Shown: positions 1-27,228 of the stretch, in pieces
Position numbering within the stretch: the first letter of the stretch is position 1
Layout of the letters: every line of letters begins with the position of its first letter
Source: Ecdyonurus torrentis
Taxonomy: Eukaryota; Arthropoda; Insecta; Ephemeroptera; Heptageniidae
NCBI GenBank assembly: GCA_949318235.1
Contig: OX439131.1
Span: forward strand, 49,626,422 to 49,690,421
DNA length: 64,000 bases
Direction of reading: 5' to 3'
Made by a program: the position numbers and the translations under genes
Notes under the pieces: model-generated
The model's database searches: none
What the model was told of the DNA's origin: nothing
What the model saw: only the letters and a program-made list of their open reading frames with translations

Positions 1-869
1 GTCCACAAATATCTTTCGCAAGGGCACACTGCTTCTAAAACTAAGATATTCCTGAGAAATGGCCAACTCACTGCTGAAGCTCATCGTGACAACTCAACCT
101 TGCAGACTTTTAGTTCTGCAAATTTGAAAAACAACAACAACAAAAATTACGATCATTTTTAAGACACACAGAAAAAAAAAAGTTAATTAATTAGTAGGGT
201 AATGCCAATGCAAGATTTTGGCCACCCTGGCCAACAATTAATTATGTATTTAGCAGATTATGGCTGCATAATCGTAAGATTAAGCCAACGATGCAGAATA
301 TATACTGTTCGTTTTATCAACCTAAACAACCAACCAACTAAACTATTTGGCAAAATAAGATGAGCACAACTCCTTTTTCTCGTCATATATATTCTAATCA
401 AATCATAGAAATAAAATTTAATATACCTGTACAGTATGTATCAACTTTAATATTAATGATCACCTGGGCAATTTCATTGTTGTTTTTTTTATGGGTAAAA
501 ACGATTTAAAAAAAGAAAATCTCGTTGTTTAACATATCTCCGATTTTGTTTTAGCCAGGGGCTTTTTGGCACAATTATTTTTGTCGTTGAAAATTTATGC
601 TTTAAATTCAAAATAATTTATGTAATTTTTGTCGCCCTATAGCCATGTAATAGTTAATTTGTACATCATAATGAAAAATTAGCAATAAAAGTCACCAATT
701 CTAAGAAAAAAACTGTTAAAAATATAAAAAATGGTTATCATTCTAGAACGGAGAAATTTTAAAACACACAATATGATATTTTAATTCTTGCTTGTTTTAG
801 TTTTCTTATTAACAAATATTTTTGATAAAAAATAAAAGCCTGCACTGCTGCACAACAAACTTACCTGCT
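1..869 (-). CDS. 5' end of an unidentified minus-strand gene (partial)
   Basis: On the minus strand a splice donor (AACAGCAG|GTAAGT, exon ending near 870) and a pyrimidine-rich acceptor (TTTTTCAAATTTGCAG, AG at 117-116) bracket an intron. The next exon, 115 down to 1, opens with ATG at 84-82 and reads 28 codons in frame to the window edge (starts MSFSSELAIS, reaches RKIFVD). The first exon, from about 870 upward, would be 5' UTR. The exon is less AT-rich than the intron. I do not recognise the protein. It lies head-to-head with RPP21, so the DNA between may hold a divergent promoter. The plus strand is also open over 1-159 in one frame, so the strand rests mainly on the paired splice signals. 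Confidence 0.45.
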
Positions 870-899
870 GTTGTAGTCGGTGTCACCAAATATCGTGCA

Positions 900-1820
900 T
901 AATTTACAATAAGTGACACAAAAACATTGATTGTTGCGAAATTTTACGATGGCAAAAATGTCAGCTGACTTTAGTTTGAAATTCTGCCGTTGTAGCGCTA
1001 GTTGTTTTGTTATTGTTTACAATTGTCAGCCGCTAACATGGAAATTTGTGTTTTTTTCAATGAGTTTTGTTAATTTATTAATTTAATGGAACAAATGCTG
1101 TGTTAAAAATATAACTAATGTAAGTTCAGTATTGTGCAAATATATTTTTATAATTTTTTTTATTTATTAAGACATTTCTTACTCATTTTTTTGTACATAT
1201 GACAAAAAAAAAACGCCTAGTCCTAGTATCCGTATGATATGAAACTACAGCAACCCTCTAGCAGACTTTTATTATAATATGTCATGTTTTTAGCGATTTT
1301 CAGCCAACAGGGTTGTTCTAATGTATGTAAACTGTTTTGCATCAAAAATGCGTAATGTACCGACATGAATTGAATAACCTGCAATTTTAGTCATGCTTTT
1401 CAGTCTATACATAGTTGTGCAGGTTTTTCAATTCCTTGCGGTACATATTTGAATAACCATAGTTGATCGTCATTTTTAGTAGCATTTTAGTAGTTTATTT
1501 CAACTGAACTAATGTTTCTCATATTTTTCGAGCTTATTAGAAGCTAGAATTAAGTCTTTGATTGAGGTTTGTTTTTTGTTCCTATTAAAAAAATAAAAAT
1601 AAAGTTTTTCGTATGCTGGCCTACGTATTCATATATATAACCAGCAAAATGACGGTTCTTAAATATGAGTGCAACCGGTATATATATAGAAATATTTAAA
1701 TACAGTAAGTACGTAATATTAAACAAACACTTTACATGGTGTGTCATAGCATTTTTTTTTTTTCATGACCTCTGTGTGTTGCAGTAAAGATATGATTATG
1801 TTTACGTGTGATGTTTCAGC
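900..1820. promoter_or_regulatory. Intergenic region between two divergent genes
   Basis: This is AT-rich DNA between the putative first exon of the minus-strand gene and the RPP21 start codon. No TATA-like element can be assigned with confidence. A slightly GC-richer patch at about 940-1050 is the likeliest divergent promoter or first-exon region. An acceptor-like TTGCAG at about 1785 and TTTCAG just before the RPP21 ATG leave room for an upstream RPP21 5' UTR exon. Confidence 0.25.
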
Positions 1821-7577
<5,757 letters not shown>

Positions 7578-8412
7578 ACTGTAATGTGTTAAGAAAAAAA
7601 AAAAACAAACAAACAAACAAAAAAAAAATTTGAACTCTAATAATAAAATAACGTACAGTCTTTTTACTAAAAAATTAATTTCTATTGGCATATGAAAATA
7701 ACATGTATTTAAATGTAGTTTTGTGTCAACTGAAATCTCCATCTGATTGCATTTTATGGTCAGTAAAATAGTGTTATAAATATTATTATTATTATTCCTA
7801 TGTTATATTATATTATATGTATATTAAGGAAAATAAATAACCATCGCGGTTAGGTATGATAAATTGAAAGAAAAGGATAAGAGAAAACCAGCAAAGGCCT
7901 TACCATAGTGAAGAGAGTCCCATAGTTTGGTGAAAATCTTGCTAGCACAGATATAAAATAACTAACACATTGGAAATATTTCGGCAATCGACTCCATGAG
8001 AGATGTGGAGCGTGTTATGCCTTCATCAGTCCTTACAGACTCAGAGAGAAACTATGAATGATGGCTCTGCTGGTGTTACTTTGTGGTATATGTAGATGTG
8101 GTGAGGGTGGGGGAAGTTTGGTAGGATATGATGAGCAAGGATAATAATAAGGGCGGATTTTCATACGGAACAAAATTATTATTATTATATATATATATTC
8201 AATATATAATATTAATATCCTCCATCCTACTGTGTATATCGCTATAAGGATTGAATTGTTATGCAATATCTGTATAATAAAATTATACCCATTAAAGTAA
8301 TCTCGCACTAGCTATAACATGATAGAATATTTAAGACTGCAACTCTCATAAAAAATACCTACTTATTTTGCTGTGATGTCTAAAAAAAAAATAAAAAATA
8401 AAATAAATATGT

Positions 8413-8777
8413 AAGAAAAGGATAGAAAAACCAGCAAGGGCCTTACCACAGTAGAAGTTCTATGGAGAGGTCGAGGTCTTGTATGGCACAGTATAATGTT
8501 ATAAAAGTTTCTTTATAACTGAGAGCTTTCATCATATGATAATGACATTATCAATCAAAAGAGAAAATTACTTGAGCACATCACTATGAGCAGTGTCTTG
8601 TCAGTATAATGATAAGACATTGATAAGACATGATAAGACATTGTCATTATCATAATGACAAAAGCTCTCAGTTATAAAGAAACTTTTATAACATTATACT
8701 GTGCCATGCAAGTTCTCGACCTCTCCATAGAACTTCTACTGTGGTAAGGCCCTTGCTGGTTTTTCTATCCTTTTCTT
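8413..8777. repeat. Palindrome related to family D
   Basis: Foldback of about 365 bp. The outer arms share AGAAAAGGATAG, CCAGCAAGGGCCTTACCAC with family D; the inner arms (AGTTATAAAGAAACTTTTA) are specific to this copy. Centre is near 8600. Confidence 0.75.
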
Positions 8778-8989
8778 TATCATTGATCCTAACCGCGATG
8801 GTTTTTTCCTTAAATTGAAATAAATATGTAATATAGATAAAATAGAAAAACTTATATTTTTGCTTATTTTTTTTTAGATATTTCCTCCATACATAAAAAA
8901 AATATATGTTTAATAACAATAATGTCGTTCATATTATATTATATTGCATTATATACGATATGAAATTTTTAAAGAAAAAATTGTGGAGT

Positions 8990-9240
8990 TAGCACACTCG
9001 CAAACCGTATTCACTTGCGAGCGCTGAAAGTGCTGACATAACCTCTTTGGCGTTTACCGAAGAGACCCGAACGGGCAACAGCTGATGCTGATAACCTCTG
9101 CGCGCTTCTGAAGGTAAATAGGTGAGGCGCCTCACAGAGGTCTGGCGTACCGTATTTGCTAGCGCAAAGTATCCAAATTGCTCAGAATTCATACCGTATT
9201 GCCACAGCACTGCACAGCGCTCTCATCGAAATACGGTACG
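8990..9240. other. GC-richer unique stretch of unknown nature
   Basis: A local island of balanced composition that is open on the minus strand for about 73 codons (8989-9210). I recognise no domain and see no convincing splice sites. The hAT element at 9244 is inserted at its right edge. It may be an old transposon fragment or an unrecognised exon. Confidence 0.2.
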
Positions 9241-9243
9241 CAC

Positions 9244-10634
9244 TAGTGCTGTTGAAAAAAATCCGGATTTCGAAATCCGGATAATTTTTTATCCGGATTT
9301 CGAATTTCTATCCGGATCAGTGATCCGGATAATTTTGATCCGGATCCGGATCCGGATCGTGATCCGGATAATTTTGATCCGGATCGTGATCCGAATAATT
9401 TTGATTCGGATCGTGATTTGAATCGCGATCCGGATAAATTTGATCCGCATCATATACTGATAATATTGATCCGGATCGTGATCCACTTAATTTTATCCAC
9501 ATCAATGACCCGGATCACGATTTGAAATAATTACGATAATAGGCGTAATATAGCATGAATTTAATAACGAATTATGAATATAGTTATTGATTTATAAAAT
9601 TAAAATCTATTTAAAAATAATAAGGGTCTCTGTAAATAACATAATTATTATGTATAATTGCTTTTTTCGATTGCGTGTGTATGTTTTTGCCCGCGTAATA
9701 TCCCGACTATTTTTCATCGTATTTTGCAAAATTTTAATCGTTCTCAATATATAGCTTTTAATTTTCATTATTTTATAATCTTTATTTTTATTTTGTTGTA
9801 AAATTATTTTCATGGGTTAAAACAAATGTCAACAAATATTTTCAGATTTGACATCTGGCTATTATCTTCTTTCCATCATACATCTTTAAGTTCACTGGCT
9901 GCACTTTTTACCACTGTTTGGTATTTCCCCGAAATATATTTTTATTGGTGGATTTTAGGAAGCACACTACAGCCGTTCCTGGTCCTTGCGCTGCGATCAA
10001 GCATATACTTTAAAAAAGCTTAATTTACAGCTTTCACCCATCCAAGTATTCCACGCTTGACGTTAACGTTAGCTAGCAATTGCTGAACTTCGGTGATCGC
10101 AACTTTTACGCTACTTTCAATGTACCACCGCGCTACACGTACACGTTATTAATCTAATCAAAATTATAAAGTTTTTGAACTAAAGTTCTGCTAAATTAAT
10201 TATTGTTGGGTGTTTTTTTTTTTTTTTTTTTTTTGCTTGCCATATTGTGTTAATTATCGTGCCAAACACCACTCAGTCCATTTTGTTAGGGTATTTTACA
10301 GGTTATATTAAAAGTAAGCCAATATTCTAAATAGTATTGTCAAAAAAATCCGGATTTCAAAATCCGGATAAAAAATTATCCGTTATCCGAATTTCTATCC
10401 GGATCATGATCCGGATCAACGGATCCGGATAATTTTGATCCGGATTGGATCCGGATTGGATCCGGATAATTTGATCCGGATTGGATCCGGATAATTTTTA
10501 TCCGGATCGATCCGGATTTAAAACGGATCAGTAGATCCGGATAATTTTTTGTCCGCCAAATCCGGATCCACTGATCCGGATAATTTTCTATCCGAAATCC
10601 GGATTTTAATTTTATCCGGATTTCGACAGCACTA
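9244..10634. mobile_element. Non-autonomous hAT element with ATCCGGAT arrays
   Basis: The 1391-bp element is flanked by a perfect 8-bp target duplication GTACGCAC (9236-9243 and 10635-10642), and its terminal inverted repeats begin TAGTGCTGT. An 8-bp duplication with a YARNG-type terminus is the hAT signature. Both subterminal regions (9262-9520 and 10345-10625) are built from dozens of copies of the palindromic octamer ATCCGGAT and variants, spaced by AATTTTG or GTG. The central 0.8 kb is AT-rich with no transposase ORF. Confidence 0.88.
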
Positions 10635-10909
10635 GTACGCACCCTTTGGTTGTAAAAGTCTCACATTCATTTAAATTTTTAATTTACTGGATTATGCATC
10701 TTATTGCCATCTTTATGCACCGCAGCATGCACTTAAAGTGCAGTCTATTGCACTCTGCTATCTATGAGCATATTAGATAAAACTACGTGCGGACGTTGAT
10801 GCTTTTAAGAGAGTTGGGACATTGCTTTGGGAGAAGAATGAAGATGCTTCTGCTGAGGACGATTATACGCACTCCCGTTAAACTTTTATTAATAATTACT
10901 CCCTTATTT

Positions 10910-11140
10910 AGGGGTATTTTTGAAAGCTGACTCCAGTTCTGAGATCAGCAAGTCAAGGGCTGTCCAGCAATATTCAAATTATTAAGATCCGTGTCCTTGC
11001 GTCGTTGAAGGTTGGGCTTGCTTCACTTTGACTTTGAACACTTTCCTCTCAGATCTTAATAATTTGCATATCGTTGGAAAGCCCTTGATTTTGCTGATCA
11101 CAGAACTGGACTTCAAACCTAGCTGCCAACCCCTTAGTTA
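10910..11140. repeat. Imperfect palindrome
   Basis: The left arm contains CCAGTTCTGAGATCAGCAAG and AAATTATTAAGATC; the right arm is its diverged inverse. No copies were noticed elsewhere in the window. Confidence 0.6.
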
Positions 11141-11852
11141 AAGAGAAAACAAAAGCAAATACAATTTTAAACATGACAAGCGATTTTTAGCAATTTTATC
11201 ATTTTGTTGGTTTGTATAATTAATGTTGCAAAAATAAATATTCTAGCAGGAATTCTTAAAAATTATCATATTCAACATTGATGTGGGACAAAATCAAATT
11301 TGAATTTCAGTCATTGATATCTTTTTGAAGTATCTTTATTGGAGAGCTTGATGATTGCAATTCATGTTGAACTGCCAGAGTTTATTTATTATGCTGTATG
11401 TGTATAATATGAAGGTAGTGTAAATTTTCTACCTGTTTTCATTAATTTCTTTCAAAGTCTGACACAAAATCATCTTTAAAATTCTTCATTTTTATGTTTT
11501 TTATGTTTTTTTATTTTTTATGTTTTTTTTAAATCTTGTAAGTTGTAAGTTATTGGAAAGATATATATATTTGCGGTTTTAGGCTTTACCAAAACTCTTT
11601 TATCCTGAAATTTAGTCTTTATTCGATTTCTTAATTTTGAGTGTCTTTTTTGTGATCAGAAGAGTAAAAAATTACCTCAATTTTTATGTTTAAGGGGCCC
11701 TTTGGGACCTTTTACTTCACAATACAAAAAAATAAATAATAAATATCATAATTTTGGCTTTCTGACTACGAAATTTCAAAATTTCTAAAAAATCGACCAG
11801 TAAAATTCGGCGCTATAATCATTCAAATTCTAAAAATCGGCACCGCACGCCA

Positions 11853-11920
<68 letters not shown>

Positions 11921-13183
11921 TATAAAATCATGATATAAATACATGGTCAAGGAGCAGTCAAGGAGTACATGTTTTTGTTTTTTTGATTGGTAGCCGCCAT
12001 CTTTTAATACCAACATAACGAACTTTTTAGCGATAATATTTGACTTTATTTTCCCCCTAAAACTTCTATCAAAAGTAATTTACACAATTAAAATAAATTG
12101 TTTTTATTAATAATAAAAATCATTTAAAATTTACTTCAAGACAAAGGCAAACATTAAATAAATCAAGAAGTTCATTTTTTTAAACTACGTTTTCGTTTGT
12201 TTCCCCTCCTGCTTTTAGTCAAAACAAAAACTAAATATTTTTCTTTTATTTGAAAAATATATAATTTAGTTATTAAAAATGAAAAACATCTTCATTATTT
12301 TAATAAATAGTTATTAAAGTTAATTAAACTTTTATATTTTTTTATTTAAAAGTCATTTTAAATTTTCTTTCGTTATTTTGGGTGCTACTTTGTTTCACAT
12401 TGTCTGTACTTTTGTTCAATTTTGATTTTGAGCAAAGTTCTCACTGGTTCTCTCATTTATTTTTTGGTCGAGATTTGTTTCTTTATTGTGTGTGAAAAAT
12501 ACGTGTAAAATCTCAGTCCATAGCCAGGTAATAATAAGTTTATTTGCTATATAATAGTTTAAAGTAATCACATGTGACATTAAATGCAGATATTGTCTAA
12601 AATTGTCACATTGTGATTTGTGATTATCGCAGCCACAGGTGGGCGTGGGTGCGCAGCCGAGATTTTGTGATTTTTTGAGACAAAACAAAAGTATTTTTTA
12701 ATGATAGCAGCGTTAGTTTGTACGGTGTTTTGCGGTTATCAAATTTGCAAACCTTAAGGTTCAGATTGTAGATAAGTGTTTTCTTCTCAGAGATTAAAGT
12801 AAGTCGGGAGCTAGATTAAGCTTTTATGTATATACGATCCTGACCAAAATTGTCGGGCAATTTTCCCCCCTCTCCTTTACACTGCAAAATAATATAATGT
12901 AATGATAAATCGTGAAGTGTGGTGGGTGGTAGTACCTTCTGTAATGTATTTAGATTGTATTGGTGGGGGGTGATCCGCCCCTCAGAAGCTATGCTCCGGT
13001 AAAATGTCAAAGTTTGTTTTCGCTGCTTTTGTGATCACGCAGGCGAGCTCGGTGCGAGTTCACAGGGGTCGCATATTGGACTCATCCGTTACTTTTGTTT
13101 TCTATACTTGAAGCTCCTTTCTAATGTTTTTATTTAATTTTTTAATCTTTTGATTTCATACATTTAAGAATTTTGTGTTCTAG
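11141..13183. other. AT-rich intergenic DNA
   Basis: I see nothing coding here. It contains an (AT)n tract at about 11856-11920. The stretch at 12400-13180 is less AT-rich in places but has no recognisable ORF or repeat. Confidence 0.5.
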
Positions 13184-13370
13184 GCTTGTACAGGCAGTGA
13201 CTCGATAGTAGCAGTCCATCAGAGGATTTGACCTGCGTGAGCCACGTACGTAAGCTGGACTGTGACACGTGATCCGTGCAGACTGCATGGACGTGAAGTA
13301 TGTGACTCTCTGAACTTCCATCTCAGCAGTGTCAGCTCTAAGCTTCATCTAGACTGGATAGAAATTTATG
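13184..13370 (+). other. Probable 5' UTR exon of the PARP-like gene
   Basis: GC-richer 187-bp block bounded by an acceptor-like TTCTAG on the left and a strong donor TTTATG|GTGAGT on the right. The next acceptor would be TTTTATAG at 13978, just before the exon holding the start codon at 14030. Reading from the ATG at the donor meets a stop soon after splicing, so the block is more likely untranslated. Two family-A MITEs lie in the intervening intron. Confidence 0.4.
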
Positions 13371-13526
13371 GTGAGTCCTCCAAGACACATAGTTAATCAC
13401 TGCTGTTGTATTATGTATGAACTTAATTAATGGGATAAGTGAATTGTGTAAGGACTCTCGTAAACTCTGTAAGACATACATATGTGTATTATTAGTGTAG
13501 AGTCCATGCACTTGTTGATTGCCTTA

Positions 13527-13861
13527 TTGACTGTTAAAGGAACAACTGTTTTGTGGCTGACTATAAGCGATCTCGCTCACATCCGCTTCTGTTTTGCTGT
13601 ATACAGTATGTACTGCACATACGTAGTATATAAGTGGAAATGGAAGTAGATGTGGCCGAAATCACTTAAAGTCGGCCTCAAAACAGTTTTTCCTTCCCAT
13701 CAGTCAATAAAGGAACAACTGTTTTGTGGCTGACTATAAAAGCAATCATTTGGCTCACTTCTCATGTTTCAACGTACTGTGCCTGCGTATATAGTAAAGT
13801 AGAAACGGAAGCGGTTGTGACTGAAACAGACTAAAAACAGTTGTTCCTTTATTAGTCAATA
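13527..13861. repeat. Two adjacent family-A palindromic MITEs
   Basis: Copies 13527-13707 and 13706-13861 lie in tandem and share the AGTCAATA junction. Each is a foldback with AAAGGAACAACTG ends and a CACATCCGCTTC-like interior. The arms are more diverged than in the 2750 copy. Confidence 0.75.
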
Positions 13862-14029
13862 AGTTGTTTTTTATAATGTATACTGTATAATTGATATGCT
13901 TTTTTGCTTCTAATAATGAATTAAAATAAACAAATTAAAAATTTGTGGTATCAATTAAGGTATCAATTTGTTTTATAGGTATACAGGCAGCTGAAAGATA
14001 ATCCCAAAGTCAATTAATTAATCACAAAG

Positions 14030-22647
<8,618 letters not shown>

Positions 22648-23520
22648 AACTGATCTACTTTTATTATATTCTATATTTATGCAATGATTTCATGTTCAAA
22701 TATTTAATGTATTTCTTATATTTAAATTTCTATTTTATTCTACTTTTTTTGTTGTGTTTTTTCTAGAAAAACTCAACTAAAAATGTATTAATTCACACAA
22801 CAAAATTTTGTGATGTAAAAACACACTGTGTGTGTGTGTATATATATATAATATATAGTCCTATATACTATATATATATATATATATACCTAAACGATAT
22901 ATAGTAATGAGAATGAGGTTCCACTGACAGGGATGCCAAATGGCACAGAAAAATTTCTAACACATATGACAAAATAATTTGTATTGCATGCAATAAAAAA
23001 ATATATTATGTACGTAAACTGGTCCCAAATCAATCTAACAGATTGTGTTAACTTTTCCCCATGTATCAAGATACTACATACAAGATAAGGACATGCTCAG
23101 CCAATTTGGGCCGCCTCATAATTTAAAATTGGCCATCAGCACCCGAGTTGAAGGTCATGTGATCAAAATAGCCCATCACAACTACAACGCTAATATTAAC
23201 ATGGAATCTGTTGCTGTAGTATCTTGCATGTATAAACCATTTGGAGAGGTTGATATGCTTTAGACAGATTTATTCAAGACCTATGTACTCATGTTGCTTC
23301 ATACCTTAGTACCTTTCTATCTGCAGAGCAACATGAGCAACTAGTATACTGTACACTTCTTTGTGTTCTTGTGAATAGAAATTGTTCTGTCTACGCCTGT
23401 AAATATAAGATCGTCACATTACCTATATTTACTCATAATGTTTTAATATCAAATCTTTTTATTATCACATAGTAGTTGTTGATTTTCCATTAATATTTAT
23501 TAAATATGTATTTGTATTCA
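22648..23520. other. PARP 3' flank
   Basis: AT-rich 3' flank with TA/AT runs at 22840-22890 and AATAAA at about 22992 as a candidate poly(A) signal. A 72-codon open frame at 23045-23263 is in a less AT-rich patch but shows no recognisable domain, so I do not call it a gene. Confidence 0.4.
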
Positions 23521-23523
23521 ATT

Positions 23524-23818
23524 CTTAGCAGCTTTAGTAGCCAGTGACAAGCAGATTACATTTTGAACTGGCTACTGAAGCTACTAACATTAATCAATAT
23601 TGATTTGTATACAAGTTAGCAGCTTCAGTAGCCAGTTCAATGTAATCCTGGTGACGAGCTGATTACATTGAACTGGGTACTGAAGCTGCTAACATCAATC
23701 AATATTGATTTGTATACAAGTTAGCAGCTTCAGTAGCCAGTTCAATGTAAACCTTATGACAAGCTGATTACATTGAACTGGGTACTGAAGCTGCTAACAT
23801 CAATCAATATTGATTTTA
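23524..23818. repeat. Family J palindromic repeats (longest array)
   Basis: About three foldback units of AGCAGCTTCAGTAGCC with ATCAATATTGATTTG linkers, downstream of the PARP gene. Confidence 0.85.
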
Positions 23819-24043
23819 TTATAGTATATGTCCCAAAGAGTTACATGATGTTATAATGATTACCAATGTTAATTAATGCTATCAGACTAGTGCATGACAT
23901 TATATAAAGTTTTAATGTTTAAAAAATAATACTTATAATTCTTGATGTATGTTACATTTTTTATGGACAATTCAATTTATTTATGAAAAACTGGCTTTCA
24001 TTTATTTTATTTTTTGTACATAAGCTCAGCTCTTATTAGCAGA

Positions 24044-24285
24044 GCTGTAAATTTTAATTAGTTCAAGCCCCGCCCGGGCCAAAATCTTCAAGAACTTTAA
24101 AAAAAAAACAGTTTCGAGATTTTAGCTCAAAAAGCCAGCTATATTGCGAGTTGAGCTCGTGAATGACTAGTGAAAAACAAGAACAGCGTTTGAAAATAAA
24201 ACGAGCTAAATTTTTGCCCTATATTTTGGCCCGGGCGGGTGCTCAATGTGCTCATACCGGATTAAATTTACAGGTCTAAAAAAAA
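24044..24285. repeat. Short inverted-repeat element, small relative of the 3.3-kb palindrome
   Basis: Ends are AGAGCTGTAAATTT and AAATTTACAGGTCT, with CGCCCGGGCC/GGCCCGGGCGG in the arms. The same end sequences bound the 42.7-46.0 kb palindrome, so this is probably an internally deleted member of that family. Confidence 0.65.
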
Positions 24286-24299
24286 TACACATGCTACTT

Positions 24300-24745
24300 T
24301 GGGCACATGTATATGTATAACAGATACGACGGTTCAGGAGCCAATCCATAACAAACGGAGCCTGTGTTAAGTCGCCAACCTATTCCTAATGATCCACCTT
24401 AATGTGCAGGAAGTCTCGCTATGCAAAGACTATTATAGCCTGACCATAAGAAGGTAACTGATTTACATGGACCATATTGAGAAATGAAGACAGGAAACCA
24501 AATATACGATCCCTACAGCTTCACCCGACTTCTAGAGGCATCCGGAGCCTATTGCCTACTACAGTTTTCATTCTACAGCACAAAGTATGCCATGCACAGC
24601 ACGCATACTTGGCAAGAATGTGAAGTCTTAGTTGTTGGCTGCCATTCACACCCAGGAACACAACATGTCCCATCTGCAAGGGTCATTAGCTACGTTTTTG
24701 TATTTAAGTTTTTAGCACGTACACTAAAAGGGAAAGGATCATTAC
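24300..24745 (+). repeat. Repeat R, copy 1 (possible degraded coding sequence)
   Basis: About 430 bp containing AGATACGACGGTTCAGGAGC, CAACCTATTCC and GAAGACAGGAAACCAAAT. It is repeated in the same orientation at about 27380-27850 and 30850-31275. The balanced base composition and fragments such as GNQIYDPYSFTRLLEAS suggest an old coding sequence, now broken by stops and frameshifts differently in each copy. I do not recognise the protein. Confidence 0.6.
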
Positions 24746-24759
24746 TTTAGCAGATTGTT

Positions 24760-25262
24760 TATGAAAAATAGAGGACTTGCAAATGTAGAAGTTTAGTGAG
24801 AAAATAAACAAACTCACAGCCCAACAATACTAACAAAGTGCTAGCAGACGACTTAGTGTTCCTGTCTCAATTTAACATGCTTTCTTATGGTGGAATGCAG
24901 CAGCTATAACTTGAGTTAGAATTATTTTTCAGAGCTGAAATTTTTACTGTAGCTTACTGATTCTACAAGCTTTTGTTTTCCTGGATTTCAAGTGATTTTG
25001 TTAAAAAATGTTTTTTCATCCAATTGACTTCAGATCCATAGGAAAACAAAAGCTTGTAGGCTCAGTAAGCTACAGTAAAAATTTCAGCTCTGAAAAATAA
25101 TTCTAACTCAAGTTATAGTTGCTGTTCATTGCCCCATAAGAAAGCATGTTAAATGTAGACAGGAACACTAAGTCGTCTGCTAGCACTTTGTTAGCATTGT
25201 TGAGCTGCCAGTTTGTTTTCTGACTTAACCTACTTTTGCAACGTCCTCTAATAGAGGACTAA
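24760..25262. repeat. Palindromic MITE, family M
   Basis: Foldback of about 500 bp. Arms include AGAGGACTTGCAAA, GCAGACGACTTAGTGTTCC and GAGTTAGAATTATTTTTCAG. A single arm occurs at 32216-32450, an opposite arm at about 60300-60515, and a decayed trace near 26190-26290. Confidence 0.8.
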
Positions 25263-26294
25263 ATAATATAGGATTAAAAGTTTATAACTTTAAATCGGTA
25301 TAAAGAACCAAAACCACGATTTTAAAGCAAATTTGCTTTTATTTTTATAAATCTATTTTTATTTACCTCTTATCTCTTGTCTTTTCACTTTTTTTTTTTT
25401 TTTTTTAATATTATTACTTCTTATATATATTTTTTTTTTATTAACGCGTTTAAATTCTGTTGATTTTTTTTTTTTTTTTTTTTTTTTTTGAAGTAGTATA
25501 ATATGCCATTTCAAAAATGTAAAAGAGCGTGTTGAAAAGTAAATCACTTACTCCACTGTTAAAACCTCCAATTTGATCACATTTGATATTTACACTAGCT
25601 GTCTATATCTCCTTAATAGATATATCTCCACATCATGGCTTTTTGATTTTAAAATCTAAACTAATTTTTATTGTTTGAGTTTCAAAAAAAAAAAAAAAAA
25701 TCAGTTCGCATTTCTATTAAATTCAAATAACTTTGATAAGAAAATAGGTAAGTGGGAATTAATAACTTTGCTTGCAAATAAAAACTTTGTACTTCACAAT
25801 CGATTACGTGTCCTTTTTACCCCCCTTATATATCAACTGTACCTAATTTTGAACAAATATATAAAGTGTTTTAAAAGTTTTTGAAAAGAAAAAAAACGAA
25901 ATGCCTATATGTCCTATATGCAAGCCAAATTTTTTTAATGAAACATGCTTTTTACTGAGCAAATATAAGCCATTTATATAAATATGATTTATTTAAATTT
26001 ATTATTTTCCAAGCTATTTATTTTCTTATTATTTCTTTATAGTTTTGATGAATATAAGTGCATTCACATATTCATTTACTTTTGCACCTAAAAAATTATT
26101 TCCATAATTAAAATAAAATTATTTAACAATTTGCTGCATGCTAAATTACATCATGGGTTAATATTTTTTATGAATTTTGCCTTACAAGATTTTGCAAAAG
26201 TAGATTCAGTGATAAAACAAACAAACTGAGCTTCAGCAATACTAACAAATTGCTATATTTACTGTCTGTATCATGGTCTGTATATTTAACATAC

Positions 26295-26365
<71 letters not shown>

Positions 26366-26550
26366 ATGTATGTAACATGTATATATTTACAAGATAATAT
26401 TATAAAAATTATAAAAAGTAAATGGAGAAACTATCAAACTTTTACGCGCTAAGTTTTAAGTTTCCGCCATCTTGAAGTAGGTGGAGTCAATTTCTATTGG
26501 TTAATACTGGCGCGTAAATAGAACAAAATTTAGGTCCCAAAAAGTCAATG
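25263..26550. other. AT-rich intergenic DNA with an (AT)n tract
   Basis: The part at 25263-25590 is a diverged copy of 31940-32214 (shared AAAAATGTAAAAGAGCGTG and AAGTAAATCACT). (AT)n lies at about 26290-26356. No gene seen. Confidence 0.5.
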
Positions 26551-26554
26551 CAAT

Positions 26555-26830
26555 GTCCCGGACTAACTGTATCATCTACTGTGGTCCCACAGTAGATGGT
26601 ACAGTAGTCCATCTCCTATAGCGGGAATATCAGATCGAATGCGCGCCATAATTCCGACTGGGTGAAGGTGGCAGAACTAGAAGCCGTATTTTGAAGTAAT
26701 GTTACGTGTAGTTCTGACAACTTCACCCAGTCGGAATTATGGCGCGCATTCGATCTGACATTCCCGCTTTAGGAGATGTACTACTGTATAATTTACTGTG
26801 CTGTGGTCCCATACATGTCTTCCGACTCCC
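26555..26830. repeat. Palindromic MITE
   Basis: The arms share CAGATCGAATGCGCGCCATA, TTCCGACTGGGTGAAG and ACTGTGGTCCCA with their inverse complements. The centre is near 26695. No other copy seen. Confidence 0.8.
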
Positions 26831-26883
26831 TGTATAAATTTGTAGACAAGCATGATTAAAGCTTTTACACTCTAGCGCCGTGA

Positions 26884-27228
26884 TTGGCAGCCAAAACTAC
26901 TATATTACAAATACTGCTTCACAAAGGTTTCAGGTCTTGTTGTCACCTGAGCGCAAGAATTCCGAGTAATTATCTCTGTTTACGTCATACATTATATCTG
27001 ACCTTTAGTCAGCCTTATCAATCCTTATCATATAATAGTTCAAATTGCCCCCATGAGTATCGCAAGTGTTCCCTAGAGATGGAAATTTCAAACAGCGTGC
27101 CTAAAAATCATCCAAAAGTCGGAAGACATATAAGGGACATTGAAATAAATGCATCTCCCAGAATGTACCGTACCACATTCTCCTCATCTCAATCATTTTT
27201 ATTAAATCACACATTGTTGGGTTTATAG
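26884..27228 (+). other. Open frame of 114 codons, unassigned
   Basis: This is one of the longer open frames outside the recognised genes and is less AT-rich than its surroundings. I see no domain, signal peptide or repeat, and no supporting splice context. It lies between two repeat-R copies, so it may be remnant sequence from the same rearranged block. Confidence 0.2.

Noticed and set aside
9122..9505. Open frames rich in R-I or D-P-D repeats
   Set aside because: They are translations of the ATCCGGAT arrays of the hAT element, not proteins.
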